64,000 bases of DNA from Armatimonadota bacterium (GCA_039679645.1 JBDKUO010000053.1:19913-83912), one strand, 5' to 3'. Positions 26,609 through 34,990 are shown, numbered from the stretch's first letter. The notes: generated by a model from the letters alone, not told the origin. Made by a program: numbers and translations.

Positions 26609-28009
26609 ATGCAATCATCTAACTACGAGACCGACATCATAGTGATAGGCACCGGACCGGGCGGATATGTCGCTGCCATCAGAGCCGCACAGCTCGGCGC
26701 TCGTGTTGTAGTGGTCGAGAAGAACTCCGTCGGAGGCACATGTCTCAACGTGGGATGCATTCCCACCAAGGTGCTGCTCTCCAGCGTGGCTGTTCTGGAC
26801 CATGTAAAACATGGAGCCGAGTTCGGCGTTGAGACATCTGAGCCCAAGCTCAACGTATCTACAATGATGAAGCGCAAGGCCAACATCGTCAAGCAGCTTA
26901 CAGGCGGTGTCGAAGGCCTGTTCAGAAAGAATAAGATCAAGCTTGTCAGAGGTCACGGCAAGATAGTCGATACGCACACTGTCGCAGTAGAGACTGCAAA
27001 GGGTGTTGAGACCCTTAAGGCCGAGAAAATTCTGATTGCAACAGGTTCCGTCTCAGCTCGGCTGCCTATGGCAGGTTTCGAGATCGGCAAAGATGTCTGG
27101 ACAAGCAATGAAGCGCTCGAGTTTACCGAAGCTCCCAAGAAGATGCTCATCGTGGGCGCCGGAGCCATCGGCCTTGAGTTTGGCTACACATTCGCCCGAC
27201 TGGGGACTGAGGTCCTCGTGGTCGAGATGATGAGCCAGATTATGCCTGCAGCCGACACCGAGATCGCCAACACTCTCCAGAAGTCGCTGGAGAAGGCCGG
27301 CATGAAGTTTATGCTCGGCGCTGGTGTCACTCGCGCGGAGGACATCAAGGGCGGCAAGAGAGTTTACATCAAGTCCAATGGCAAAGAAGAAGCTATGGAC
27401 TTCAATAAGATCCTGGTCGCTGTCGGCAGGCGCGCAGTTATGGACAATATCGGCCTGGATGAGGTCGGCATTGAGCACGACAAGCGCAAGATTATTGTCA
27501 ACGAGCACATGCAGACCAACATCCCCAACATCTACGCAATCGGTGATGTAATAGGCGAACCTATGCTGGCGCATGTAGGCTGGACAGAGGGCATAGTCGC
27601 AGTCGAGCACGCGATGGGTATGAACTCAAAAATGAGCTACAAGGCCTTCCCGGCCTGTGTCTACACCACTCCCGAGTGCGCATCAGTCGGACTAACCGAA
27701 GCTCAAGCCAGAGAGCGATACAAGGACGTGCGCGTAGGCAAGTTCGACTTCAGCCACAACGGCAAGGCTATGGGTATCGGCGAGACCGAAGGTTTCGTGA
27801 AGTTCATCGTCGACGGCAAGTACGGCGGTATACTGGGCGTGCACATTGTAGGTCCGCATGCTACCGACTTGATCGCCGAAGCGGCCCTTGCGATCACCAA
27901 TGAGCTGACGGTCGATGAGGTGATGGCGACCATCCACTCTCACCCGACCTTGAGCGAAGTTATGCAGGAAGCCGCATACGATTCTATGGGCAGGGCAATA
28001 CATAAGTGA
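26609..28009 (+). CDS. lpdA: Dihydrolipoyl dehydrogenase (E3)
   Basis: 466 residues from the ATG at 26609 (AAGGA 7 bases upstream), the usual E3 length. In-frame starts at 26471 (TTG) and 26483 (ATG) would add 46 or 42 residues of unfamiliar sequence. FAD motif DIIVIGTGPGGYVAAIRAAQLG, the redox disulfide GGTCLNVGCIPTK, NAD motif IVGAGAIGLEFGYTFARLG, FAD-binding AIGDVIGEPMLAHVGW, and the C-terminal catalytic HSHPTLSE. It re-oxidises the lipoyl arm of 2-oxoacid dehydrogenase or glycine cleavage complexes. No E1/E2 or gcv genes are adjacent. It has its own promoter and terminator, so it is monocistronic. Confidence 0.94.
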   Translation: MQSSNYETDIIVIGTGPGGYVAAIRAAQLGARVVVVEKNSVGGTCLNVGCIPTKVLLSSVAVLDHVKHGAEFGVETSEPKLNVSTMMKRKANIVKQLTGGVEGLFRKNKIKLVRGHGKIVDTHTVAVETAKGVETLKAEKILIATGSVSARLPMAGFEIGKDVWTSNEALEFTEAPKKMLIVGAGAIGLEFGYTFARLGTEVLVVEMMSQIMPAADTEIANTLQKSLEKAGMKFMLGAGVTRAEDIKGGKRVYIKSNGKEEAMDFNKILVAVGRRAVMDNIGLDEVGIEHDKRKIIVNEHMQTNIPNIYAIGDVIGEPMLAHVGWTEGIVAVEHAMGMNSKMSYKAFPACVYTTPECASVGLTEAQARERYKDVRVGKFDFSHNGKAMGIGETEGFVKFIVDGKYGGILGVHIVGPHATDLIAEAALAITNELTVDEVMATIHSHPTLSEVMQEAAYDSMGRAIHK

Positions 28010-28043
28010 TTTTATATTGCATATTCTATATTAATTATTGATT
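28009..28043. repeat. Heptamer-period array after lpdA
   Basis: Five 7-base units ATTTTAT, ATTGCAT, ATTCTAT, ATTAATT, ATTGATT lie directly between the stop codon and the terminator. Confidence 0.55.
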
Positions 28044-28049
28044 GAGATG

Positions 28050-28083
28050 GCCCGGTGAGGATTGCTTGCCGGGCTTTTTATTT
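28050..28083 (+). terminator. Rho-independent terminator of lpdA
   Basis: GCCCGG (28050-28055) pairs with CCGGGC (28069-28074), followed by TTTTTATTT. Confidence 0.75.
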
Positions 28084-28122
28084 CCAGGCTTAACACGAAC
28101 CTTTCAGTGCAGTTCCACTATG

Positions 28123-28177
28123 TTCGGGCTGGATATCCGATCCAGCCCGAAACAGAACTTCGCGATTTCAGATCGCG
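28123..28177. repeat. Dispersed palindrome, copy B, with companion hairpin
   Basis: Perfect arms TTCGGGCTGGAT (28123-28134) and ATCCAGCCCGAA (28140-28151), loop ATCCG. It is followed by a second hairpin CGCGAT/ATCGCG (28161-28177). The two-hairpin layout repeats that of copy A. Confidence 0.85.
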
Positions 28178-28301
28178 GAAATTCCTTTTCGCACTCGATC
28201 ACATGCAACTCTAGTCTGTGCAACCATTAAGTCCGCACGAACAATCAAGTATCCAGTGCAAAGTGCATGGTTAAATTGATAATAAACCAAGGGGAGGCTC
28301 G

Positions 28302-29171
28302 ATGGAACAGGACTACTACAAGTGGGTTTACGATGCGATCGTTCATATCGAGGCGAACCTCGGTGAAGCGATTAATCTATCACAAGTGGCCGAGCAGGCG
28401 GGATATTCCGTCTTCCATTTCAGTCGAATATTTCAGGGTGTGACGGGTGAGACGGTGATGGATTATGTGCGTAAACGCCGGCTGACCGAGGCGGCGAGGG
28501 CACTAGTGCAGACAGATCGGCGCATCTTGGACATTGCGCTCGACTGGCAGTACGATTCACACGAGGCTTTCACCCGGGCATTCAAACGAGCTTGCGGACT
28601 AACACCCGTCGAATATCGAAGTCGTGGTATTTTCATACCACTTCGCGAAGCTCTTTCCCTTGCAGACATTGAACCTCTGGGTATGAAAGGAGCAGCAATG
28701 GAAACTCGTATTATTAATCTGCCCGCCATGCGCGTGGTTGGTCTGGGCTATATCGGTAAAAACGAAAATGCAGAAATTTCCTCGATGTGGGGTGACTTCA
28801 TTCCGCGTATCCATGAAATACAAGGCAAGATACAACCTGGAGTTATGCTTGGCGTATGTGGTGACTCGCATGAAGATGGCTCATTTCGATATGTAGCCGG
28901 ATACGAAGTCGATGATGATGCTCCAGTGCCCGATGGAATGACAATATTCGATGTTCCTGCCGCCACCTATGCTGTCGTCACCCAGCACGGAGAGCTCTCT
29001 GATGAAAAAAGCGGCTTGGGTGCGGCTCTTAACTTTGTGTATCGTGAATGGTTGCCGACAAGTGGCTATCAACGTGCTGACACACCGGACCTTGAATGGT
29101 ATGACGAGCGTTTCCGTCCAGGCCAAGAGGACTCGGAGATGGATGTTTATACGCCTATCGTGCCTGAATAA
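28302..29171 (+). CDS. AraC-type regulator with GyrI-like effector domain
   Basis: 289 residues. An N-terminal pair of AraC helix-turn-helices (about 8-110: INLSQVAEQAGYSVFHFSRIFQGVTG and ILDIALDWQYDSHEAFTRAFKRACGLTPVEYR) is joined to a C-terminal GyrI-like (SOUL/Rob-type) domain (about 130-285, start RIINLPAMRVVGLGYIG). The layout is that of Rob/SoxS-like multidrug-responsive activators, in which GyrI-like domains bind amphipathic or cationic small molecules. GGGGAGG lies 7 bases before the ATG. No efflux gene is nearby, so its targets are elsewhere. Confidence 0.92.
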   Translation: MEQDYYKWVYDAIVHIEANLGEAINLSQVAEQAGYSVFHFSRIFQGVTGETVMDYVRKRRLTEAARALVQTDRRILDIALDWQYDSHEAFTRAFKRACGLTPVEYRSRGIFIPLREALSLADIEPLGMKGAAMETRIINLPAMRVVGLGYIGKNENAEISSMWGDFIPRIHEIQGKIQPGVMLGVCGDSHEDGSFRYVAGYEVDDDAPVPDGMTIFDVPAATYAVVTQHGELSDEKSGLGAALNFVYREWLPTSGYQRADTPDLEWYDERFRPGQEDSEMDVYTPIVPE

Positions 29172-29175
29172 AATT

Positions 29176-29215
29176 CTTTGTCCGGGCTGGATATCCGATC
29201 CAGATCGAGACAAAG
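29176..29215. repeat. Dispersed palindrome, copy C, extended stem
   Basis: CTTTGTC plus CGGGCTGGAT pairs with ATCCAGATCG plus GACAAAG around loop ATCCG, with two mismatches and one bulge. It starts 4 bases after the stop of the AraC-type gene. Confidence 0.75.
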
Positions 29216-29325
29216 CACCCAGTCAAACCCAAGCAGTGTGTGTTGAGCATGCACAAACAAACAGACCGCCTAAGTTTTGAATTCGGGCGGCCTGCTTCAT
29301 CTTCTTGGAGTTTAAACTGGAGACA

Positions 29326-29985
29326 TCATTTCTTTCGTCGAATGATCATTTTGCCAAGAACTCCCAGCCCTCCAAGCAAAACGACAATACTCGATGGTTC
29401 GGGTGTGCACAAAGTGCTGACGCAGAACCTGTCCAGGTAAGCAGTCTGTCCTGCTGCAACATTGAAGTGCCAGACAAACTCTTCCCAGTCCGGGTTCGGC
29501 ATGATTGTGCCTGTGAGGTTGTCGGTTAACCAATTACCCGAGTTTACCTTGTTGATTATTTGCCAACTGGTTTCGTAGCCTGCCGGTGCGACCAGATTGA
29601 ACGAGTCTGCATTCGGAAACGCATAAACGGCTTCATCCCACACATATTTTATGGGATTGTTGTTGTCGTAGTTGTTGACATGGAAGATCAGGTCAACGAC
29701 TACATTGCCGGTGCCGTTTGTGTTATCCACACCAATGTAGCCTGCTTCATACCAGTGCAGTGAATTCACATCACCTGTGGTTCTTATGTCGTCACATATC
29801 CATTCTCCCTCATCCCAGATTGGGCCTATGACGGTTTCAGGTTTCTGCCAATTCGAGCTATTGAAGTTCCAGCACAGCGTTCTTTGAGGATTGAACGGCG
29901 GATTGTTTGTGTATGCCTGGGCGGTCGACATTGCAATTATGCCGATCAGGCAGCACAACACAACAATAAAGCAAAACCTATTCAT
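29326..29985 (-). CDS. PEP-CTERM sorting-domain protein
   Basis: 219 residues from the ATG at 29985 (a GTG at 29988 is equally possible, with AGGAG upstream). N-terminal signal peptide (1-24, ending TAQA). The mature part is rich in Asn, Trp and beta strands without a known catalytic motif. The C-terminus is a textbook PEP-CTERM signal: TPEPSS, a hydrophobic helix IVVLLGGLGVLGKMII and RRKK. Such proteins are processed by an exosortase and displayed at the surface or in extracellular polymer. No exosortase gene lies in the window, so it must be elsewhere. Confidence 0.88.
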   Translation of the reverse strand: MNRFCFIVVLCCLIGIIAMSTAQAYTNNPPFNPQRTLCWNFNSSNWQKPETVIGPIWDEGEWICDDIRTTGDVNSLHWYEAGYIGVDNTNGTGNVVVDLIFHVNNYDNNNPIKYVWDEAVYAFPNADSFNLVAPAGYETSWQIINKVNSGNWLTDNLTGTIMPNPDWEEFVWHFNVAAGQTAYLDRFCVSTLCTPEPSSIVVLLGGLGVLGKMIIRRKK

Positions 29986-30340
29986 CACTTTCCTCTCCTT
30001 TCTTGTGTAATGCGCAATTCGTTTATTGCAGCGATATCTTTTGCCTGGACCACCCCCTTAAGCATTTTTTGCGTGTTTGTAATAAGCTGCAGAGAGTCGT
30101 AAATGATAAATATATAATCATTACTGTGACACATATGGTTGAGCATGGCGTATTATCACACAGATAATGAGGCTTGTCAAGGGGTAAGTCGAAAGAAAGT
30201 GTGTGCAAAGGTGTTGTAAATGGTATGCAACTACCTTATGATCTTAAGGTTGCTGTGAAATAATGTTTTTGTGGATGAGGGTCTTTTTCTTCGATAGACT
30301 GCCCTAGAGTGGAACAAATTCTGCGGGGATGACGCTTATG

Positions 30341-30369
30341 TTCGGGCTGGATATCCGATCCAGCCCGAA
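30341..30369. repeat. Dispersed palindrome, copy D
   Basis: Perfect arms TTCGGGCTGGAT and ATCCAGCCCGAA with loop ATCCG, identical to copy B over the hairpin. The companion hairpin after it has decayed. Confidence 0.85.
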
Positions 30370-30412
30370 ACAGAACTGTGCGATTTTAATAGTCGAGATT
30401 ACTGCTCATCTA

Positions 30413-30520
30413 CTATTCCGTCTCCGCATGCTTAGCCTTATGCACTTCGCGCCGGATAAGTGAGTGCTGCAGCCAATCCATCATTAAGCGCCATATTGAA
30501 GACTCAAGTTCGTAAATCAA
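30413..30520 (-). CDS. Possible 35-residue peptide downstream of the GspE-fusion gene
   Basis: On the minus strand a strong AGGAGGT lies 5 bases before a TTG codon (30520-30518). It opens a 35-codon frame to a TAG: MIYELESSIWRL, then MMDWLQHSLIRR and EVHKAKHAETE. The first two thirds could form an amphipathic helix with Trp and Leu on one face. It follows the sigma/GspE-fusion pair on the same strand, 78 bases after the fusion stop, so it could belong to that operon. Only the ribosome site and composition support it. Confidence 0.4.
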   Translation of the reverse strand: MIYELESSIWRLMMDWLQHSLIRREVHKAKHAETE

Positions 30521-30598
30521 CACACACCTCCTGCGAAATGATTAAGTCATCAGACTACATATCTCTATAGCCCGGCAGTGGGTTTGTGCTAAATTCAC

Positions 30599-31930
30599 TC
30601 ACTCAGTTAAAGCCAATACTCTTAGCGCCTCTTCTGCTGTAGTCAGCCCATCGAGCACCTTACGGCGCGCATCTTCTTTGATGGGCATAAAACCATTTGA
30701 AATTGCAGTTCGAAGCAGTTCATCGATTGGAGCGCCTTCTCCAATCATCTCGCGAAGATGCCTGTCGATGACCAGCAGTTCATATATCGCCGCTCTGCCT
30801 CTGTAGCCCGTTCCATGGCATTTTTCACATCCTTTACCCTTGAAGACTTCATGCGCTTTCATATCATCTTCAGTGATTTTCAAAGCCTTGAGAGCCGGGA
30901 TCACTTCAAGCACACGCTCTTTGCAGTCAGGGCACACACGCCTAATAAGCCGCTGGTTCATTGCGCCGAGTAGGGCTGCAGATATTAAAAAGTCCTCGAT
31001 GCCCATATCTCGCAGCCGCTGGATCGCACCGATGCTATCATTCGTATGCAATTGTGTAAGGATCAAATGACCGCAGATTGCCGCTTCGATAGAAATCTCG
31101 GCGGTTTCTTTATCCCTGATCTCGCCGACCATTATTATGTCTGGATCATGACGCAGGAAAGACCTCATCGCGGCAGCAAATGTATACCCCACTTTCTTGT
31201 GCACCTGAGTCTGGTTCACACCATTCATAAGATATTCAACAGGATCTTCAATGGTCAAAATTTTCCTGTCCGGATTATTAATTTCAAGGAGCACTGAATA
31301 AAGAGTCGTGGTCTTACCTGAACCAGTCGGACCACCGGTAAGAAATATTCCGCCTGGCTGATGAATCAAATCTCTGATTGCTTGGAGGTGATCAGGATAC
31401 ATATATATCTTGTCGAGGCCGATCAGCGGCACGCTTTTATCCAGTATGCGCATCACAATCCCTTCGCCATAGACAAACGGGCAAAAGGCTACTCGGATAT
31501 CATAGTCCTGACCGTCGAGTTTCCACGGCATCCTGCCGTCCTGTGGAAGCCTTGTCTCCGACGTGTCCACATCAGCCATCATCTTAATCCGCGTAACAAT
31601 GCCTATGCGCTCAGCAGAATCGATCGACATTACATCGTGCATCACTCCGTCGATTCGATATCGCACTCTCAGCATATTATCTCTCTGCCCTTCCAGGTGG
31701 ATATCCGAAGCCTTGCTTTTGATGGCATTGTCGATGATATCATCGACTTTCTTTACAATGGCCTGCTCGGATGCGGCCTCTGTCCACGATAGGAGCCTGC
31801 GCGCACCCTCGAGTTCGTGGCGGCATGCAGGGCATCTGGCAAGATGCTCCTCGAGCTTGATTTTCTGATCCTCTGAAAGCTCGCCTTTCAGATAAGCGAT
31901 AATCTCTGTCCTTGCCTGTTCGCAGTTCAT
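30599..31930 (-). CDS. Zinc-finger anti-sigma domain fused to a GspE/PilB-type secretion ATPase
   Basis: 443 residues. Residues 1-42 form a zf-HC2/ZAS anti-sigma zinc finger: MNCEQARTEI with Cys3, then EEHLARCPACRHELEG with His29, Cys33 and Cys36 (HxxxCxxC). From about 55 a complete T2SS/T4P extension ATPase follows: KASDIHLEG, LPQDGRMPW, Walker A GPTGSGKTT (200-208), Asp box LTIEDPVEY (225-233), Walker B DIIMVGEIRD (264-273), His box HLILTQLHTND, and the zinc tetra-Cys CPDC/CEKC (333-336, 368-371). The usual N1 (MshEN-type) domain is replaced by the finger. It follows the ECF sigma gene by 2 bases, and its GGGAGGAAT ribosome site lies in the sigma gene's last codons. Coupling of sigma release to the ATPase is inferred. 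Confidence 0.92.
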   Translation of the reverse strand: MNCEQARTEIIAYLKGELSEDQKIKLEEHLARCPACRHELEGARRLLSWTEAASEQAIVKKVDDIIDNAIKSKASDIHLEGQRDNMLRVRYRIDGVMHDVMSIDSAERIGIVTRIKMMADVDTSETRLPQDGRMPWKLDGQDYDIRVAFCPFVYGEGIVMRILDKSVPLIGLDKIYMYPDHLQAIRDLIHQPGGIFLTGGPTGSGKTTTLYSVLLEINNPDRKILTIEDPVEYLMNGVNQTQVHKKVGYTFAAAMRSFLRHDPDIIMVGEIRDKETAEISIEAAICGHLILTQLHTNDSIGAIQRLRDMGIEDFLISAALLGAMNQRLIRRVCPDCKERVLEVIPALKALKITEDDMKAHEVFKGKGCEKCHGTGYRGRAAIYELLVIDRHLREMIGEGAPIDELLRTAISNGFMPIKEDARRKVLDGLTTAEEALRVLALTE

Positions 31931-31932
31931 GG

Positions 31933-32505
31933 TTATTCCTCCCGTAATAGGATTTTGAGCGTATTTACAGCAGCATGCATTCTCGACTTCACCGTCCCCA
32001 CAGGAATCTCAAGCAGTTCGGCAATCTCGACATATTTGAGACCCTCAAAGTGCGAGAGAGTAAAGACCATCTTCTGACCCTCCGGCAGCATGGTTATAGC
32101 CCGGCGCATCCGAAACCTGCGATACTCCTCCATCAGGTGCACCTCAGGTTCTATGCGCTCATTTGCACGGATGTTTTCAAAGGGCTTTCGCCCCAGGCTG
32201 TTCTGATGGGCCAGTGATATTTCCTCGGAACGGCTATTTGCTTTGCGGCGCTGCGAGAGGTAATAGTTCTTGGCGATCTGGAAGATGAATGTGGAGAACT
32301 TTCCGGTAGGCTCGTAGCGGTCGCGCGCCCGGTAGAGCCGCAAGAAAGTCTCCTGCAGATAGTCCTCCGCCGTGTCCTGGTCCCAAGTGAGTTGGAACAG
32401 GAACCTGCGGATAGGCTCCGAGTACCGGTTGTAGAGTTCGTCAAAGGCGCAATAGTCACCGGTCTTGACAAGCTCCATCAACTCTGCGTCCGTCAGTACT
32501 TCCAT
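31933..32505 (-). CDS. ECF-family RNA polymerase sigma factor, paired with the anti-sigma/GspE fusion
   Basis: 190 residues. Region 2 (about 20-90: FDELYNRYSEPIRRFLFQLTWDQDTAEDYLQETFLRLYRARDRY, then FSTFIFQIAKNYYLSQRRK) and region 4 (about 130-185: LPEGQKMVFTLSHFEGLKYVEIAELLEIPVGTVKSRMHAAVNTLK) are typical RpoE-like. Its stop is 2 bases before the start of the ZAS-GspE fusion gene, the classic sigma/anti-sigma order. It is divergent from a secreted pseudo-protease/TPR gene with 178 bases between, a likely target promoter region. Confidence 0.93.
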   Translation of the reverse strand: MEVLTDAELMELVKTGDYCAFDELYNRYSEPIRRFLFQLTWDQDTAEDYLQETFLRLYRARDRYEPTGKFSTFIFQIAKNYYLSQRRKANSRSEEISLAHQNSLGRKPFENIRANERIEPEVHLMEEYRRFRMRRAITMLPEGQKMVFTLSHFEGLKYVEIAELLEIPVGTVKSRMHAAVNTLKILLREE

Positions 32506-32683
32506 TCGTCCTCCCGACAGCGTTTACATATGATAGAACGCTTTGGAAGCAAAAATGTTCGATCCACAGCCTTTTATACTTCGCGGGCGAATGCCCCGAA
32601 GGTTGAATATATTCGCGCGCAGAGAACCGTACCGTTTCCTCAGTCATTTTGCACCGGATCGCTTTTGGTGGTAGAGTATAAGT

Positions 32684-34237
32684 ATGAAAAGAGCACTCAT
32701 ATTTGTCGCACTTATAACCATTGCTTTGGCCTCATGCGCTTTTGCCGATTCGCCTGCCGACTGCGCGGGTGTTATCCGTGTATTCGGGGACCAGTCCAAC
32801 TGGATGAGCATGTGTTTTATGGTAGGTGACGGCAGTTGGGTCGTGACGACTCTCGACTCGATAAGCGAGAAAGTCGGTACAACTGCCACTCATCTGATCC
32901 GTTATCCGGTCTTCGTTAGTGCGTATACCGGCGCGGCATATCAGTGCGAACTCAAGGCTTACGATAAAGACCTCAATATAGCCCTGCTCAAACTCCCGAT
33001 AAGCGGATTTCCCGCAGTCACATTCGCTCAATCGAGTGACTTTTCCAAGGCTGCTATGGGCACTATGGGTGAGCTTATGAGCGGCGATCCTATCGGCAAT
33101 CGCTGGCCCACTGATATCTACGGTGTGACTCGTGAGAAGTCGGGCGATTCATATAAGCTTGCAGTCGGTAGTTGGAGCGCAAACAAAATATTCGTCACTG
33201 AGATCGGCAAATATTACTGGGCGTTTTTAATCGATATAAGTCCGGCTCAGCCTATCCCAAACGGCTCGATTGTCACGCGCGGGCCGCTTGTTGTCGGCAT
33301 GTATCTGAACCGCATGGTAATCACAGGCGGCAAGGATGATCAGATATTCGGCAGATGTTCCATCTCCACCGCAATCGCGCGCTGGCTCGGCGAGCATGGC
33401 GTTGACTCTGCAATGCTTTACTCGTCGCCTTCTGCAACAGTCAAACGCGATGCCGATGCGGATACGGTCTTTCAACTCCAGGCGCGCATATATTCCATGA
33501 TCGGCGCATCGAAACCGGACCTTGCGCAATCGAGCGCTCAGTCTCTTGTCAAGCTGCGTCCGTCAGATGCCCAGCCGCACCTTGTCCTTGGAATCGCGCT
33601 TACCGGGCTCGGCAAATTCGATGAGGCCATAAGTGAGTTCGACGCAGCCGCGAAGATCGATCCCAAGCTGCCGACCCTGCGCACCAATCGAGCGCTCGCA
33701 CTGCTCAGGCAGAAGAAAACCGATGAGGCCGAAAAGGAACTGATAAAGGCCGTCGAGGAAGCGCCGGGTGATGTCCGCCCGGTGGCAGCTCTTGCCGATT
33801 TTTATCTTGCAGACGAGAAAAACTACGAGTCATCTCTCACTTATGCGAAGAAGGCAGTCACAATGGCGTCGGACAGCCCGGCCGCTTATTTGCTGCTGGC
33901 TCGCGTGCAGAAACGTCAGAAAAACTATCAGGACTCAGTCGACTCTATCGGCAAAGTTCTCCAGATGGCCAGAGACTGGCCCGATGCATGGTATGCTCTC
34001 GGCTCCACATATGAAGAAGCAGGAGATTACGAAAAGGCCGAAAAGGCCTATCGCACACTCGTTGAAAAACAGCCCCAAAACCCAGACTCGCTGCTGACCC
34101 TTGCCTCATTCCTAGTCGATCGCGGCAAGAAAGATGAAGCATCCGAAGTTATTGATAAAATTCGGGCGCTCAACCCATCCAAGGAAATACTTGAATCAGT
34201 CCAGACTATAGAAAAAAAGGCCGGCAGCAACAAGTAA
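32684..34237 (+). CDS. Exported protein: degenerate trypsin-like domain plus TPR array
   Basis: 517 residues with a signal peptide (1-21, ending CAFA). Residues 25-245 follow the HtrA/trypsin-fold pattern (FMVGDGSWVVTTLDSI, DKDLNIALLKLP, NGSIVTRGPLVVGMYL). The His of the usual TAAH is absent (VVTTLDS), and the GNSGGP nucleophile loop reads NGSIVTRGP, so it should not be proteolytic. Residues 265-510 are about seven TPR units (PHLVLGIALTGLGKFDEAISEFDAAAKIDP, PAAYLLLARVQKRQKNYQDSVDSI, ALGSTYEEAGDYEKAEKAYRTLVE). It is a likely periplasmic binding or sensing scaffold, divergent from the ECF/ZAS-GspE operon. Confidence 0.82.
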   Translation: MKRALIFVALITIALASCAFADSPADCAGVIRVFGDQSNWMSMCFMVGDGSWVVTTLDSISEKVGTTATHLIRYPVFVSAYTGAAYQCELKAYDKDLNIALLKLPISGFPAVTFAQSSDFSKAAMGTMGELMSGDPIGNRWPTDIYGVTREKSGDSYKLAVGSWSANKIFVTEIGKYYWAFLIDISPAQPIPNGSIVTRGPLVVGMYLNRMVITGGKDDQIFGRCSISTAIARWLGEHGVDSAMLYSSPSATVKRDADADTVFQLQARIYSMIGASKPDLAQSSAQSLVKLRPSDAQPHLVLGIALTGLGKFDEAISEFDAAAKIDPKLPTLRTNRALALLRQKKTDEAEKELIKAVEEAPGDVRPVAALADFYLADEKNYESSLTYAKKAVTMASDSPAAYLLLARVQKRQKNYQDSVDSIGKVLQMARDWPDAWYALGSTYEEAGDYEKAEKAYRTLVEKQPQNPDSLLTLASFLVDRGKKDEASEVIDKIRALNPSKEILESVQTIEKKAGSNK

Positions 34238-34330
34238 ACAACTCGGTTTATATAGAGAAGATCCCGTAGCCACAGAGTGTTTTTTCGGAGTTTTACTGCC
34301 CCGGACGAGTCATATTAACGGCTTTTCAAG

Positions 34331-34359
34331 ATCGGGCTGAATATCTGGTCCAGCCCGAA
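34331..34359. repeat. Dispersed palindrome, copy E
   Basis: Arms TCGGGCTGAAT and GTCCAGCCCGA around loop ATCTG, one internal mismatch and one G-T pair. It is followed by AAAAAGATTTTTAATC between two convergent genes, so it may also act as a terminator. Confidence 0.7.
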
Positions 34360-34367
34360 AAAGATTT

Positions 34368-34901
34368 TTAATCTTCTACAACAGGTATCCGCTTGATATT
34401 AAGATCGGTGAAGATATCTGCCTCGTCTACGCTTGGCGATGAGAACTCGGATACTATGGCACCTTCGGGTCCTGCCTGGAACCAGTGCAGTGTCTCCGGC
34501 ACTATCGTATACTGCTCTCCCGGTTTGAGGACTATCTCATGGAAGACAGTGTAATACTCGCTTGGCGCTTTTGCTTTTGGGGATGATACAGGTCCACCCG
34601 ATACATAAAGATACACTTCCCCCTTGCGGCATCTGAATGTCTCCTGCTTGCCTGGTCTGTCCGCTATCGGCGGATGCTTGTGCTCGGGGCATGTCTGATA
34701 TGGGAAGATCAGCATTTCCTTGGCGCAGTAGCGGTCATTATTTACGTAGACCACGATCTCAAGTCCTTCAGACTCAAGCCTGCCCAGACCAAAGTCCGCT
34801 ACCTCTATATTTGCCGATTCCTCTGCCGTGATGGCTATACCGGCCTCTCCTAACATCTTGCGCGCTCTTTCCTGAGCCGCAATTAACTCTGAACGCTTCA
34901 T
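34368..34901 (-). CDS. D-lyxose ketol-isomerase-like cupin protein
   Basis: 177 residues of the lyxose/mannose isomerase cupin family. Metal-site motifs are visible: CPEHKHPP, KQETFRCRKGEVYLYV, and LKPGEQYTIVPETLHWFQAG with the C-terminal His. These small manganese enzymes interconvert D-lyxose and D-xylulose or D-mannose and D-fructose. The neighbours are not sugar genes, but the window holds several mannose-related enzymes (ManC, GH38). The exact substrate is inferred. No signal peptide. Confidence 0.78.
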   Translation of the reverse strand: MKRSELIAAQERARKMLGEAGIAITAEESANIEVADFGLGRLESEGLEIVVYVNNDRYCAKEMLIFPYQTCPEHKHPPIADRPGKQETFRCRKGEVYLYVSGGPVSSPKAKAPSEYYTVFHEIVLKPGEQYTIVPETLHWFQAGPEGAIVSEFSSPSVDEADIFTDLNIKRIPVVED

Positions 34902-34950
34902 TATGATCTCCTTGACAATAATTTGAGGTGAGAGATGTCAGCTAAACCCA

Positions 34951-34990
34951 CTCCCTCTCCTGGGGGAGAGGGCTGGGGTGAGGGCGCAAC
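34951..34990. repeat. Dispersed REP-like element, copy 2
   Basis: CTCCCTCTCC, short spacer, GGGGAGAGGG, then CTGGGGTGAGGGCGCAAC. Nearly identical to copy 3 at 50517-50556 including the GCGCAAC tail. Confidence 0.75.

Larger units (their letters stand above)
29986..30598. other. Long spacer with repeat copy D and a possible small gene
   Basis: About 610 bp between the PEP-CTERM gene start and the end of the GspE-fusion gene. It holds palindrome copy D, the possible 35-codon peptide gene and presumably the PEP-CTERM promoter. Nothing else is recognisable. Confidence 0.5.

Noticed and set aside
31750..31930. Zinc-finger/ATPase junction as an assembly or frameshift artefact
   Set aside because: The frame is continuous, the finger start has a ribosome site inside the sigma gene, and the junction lies in a normal-looking linker without repeats. 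Raw reads would settle it.
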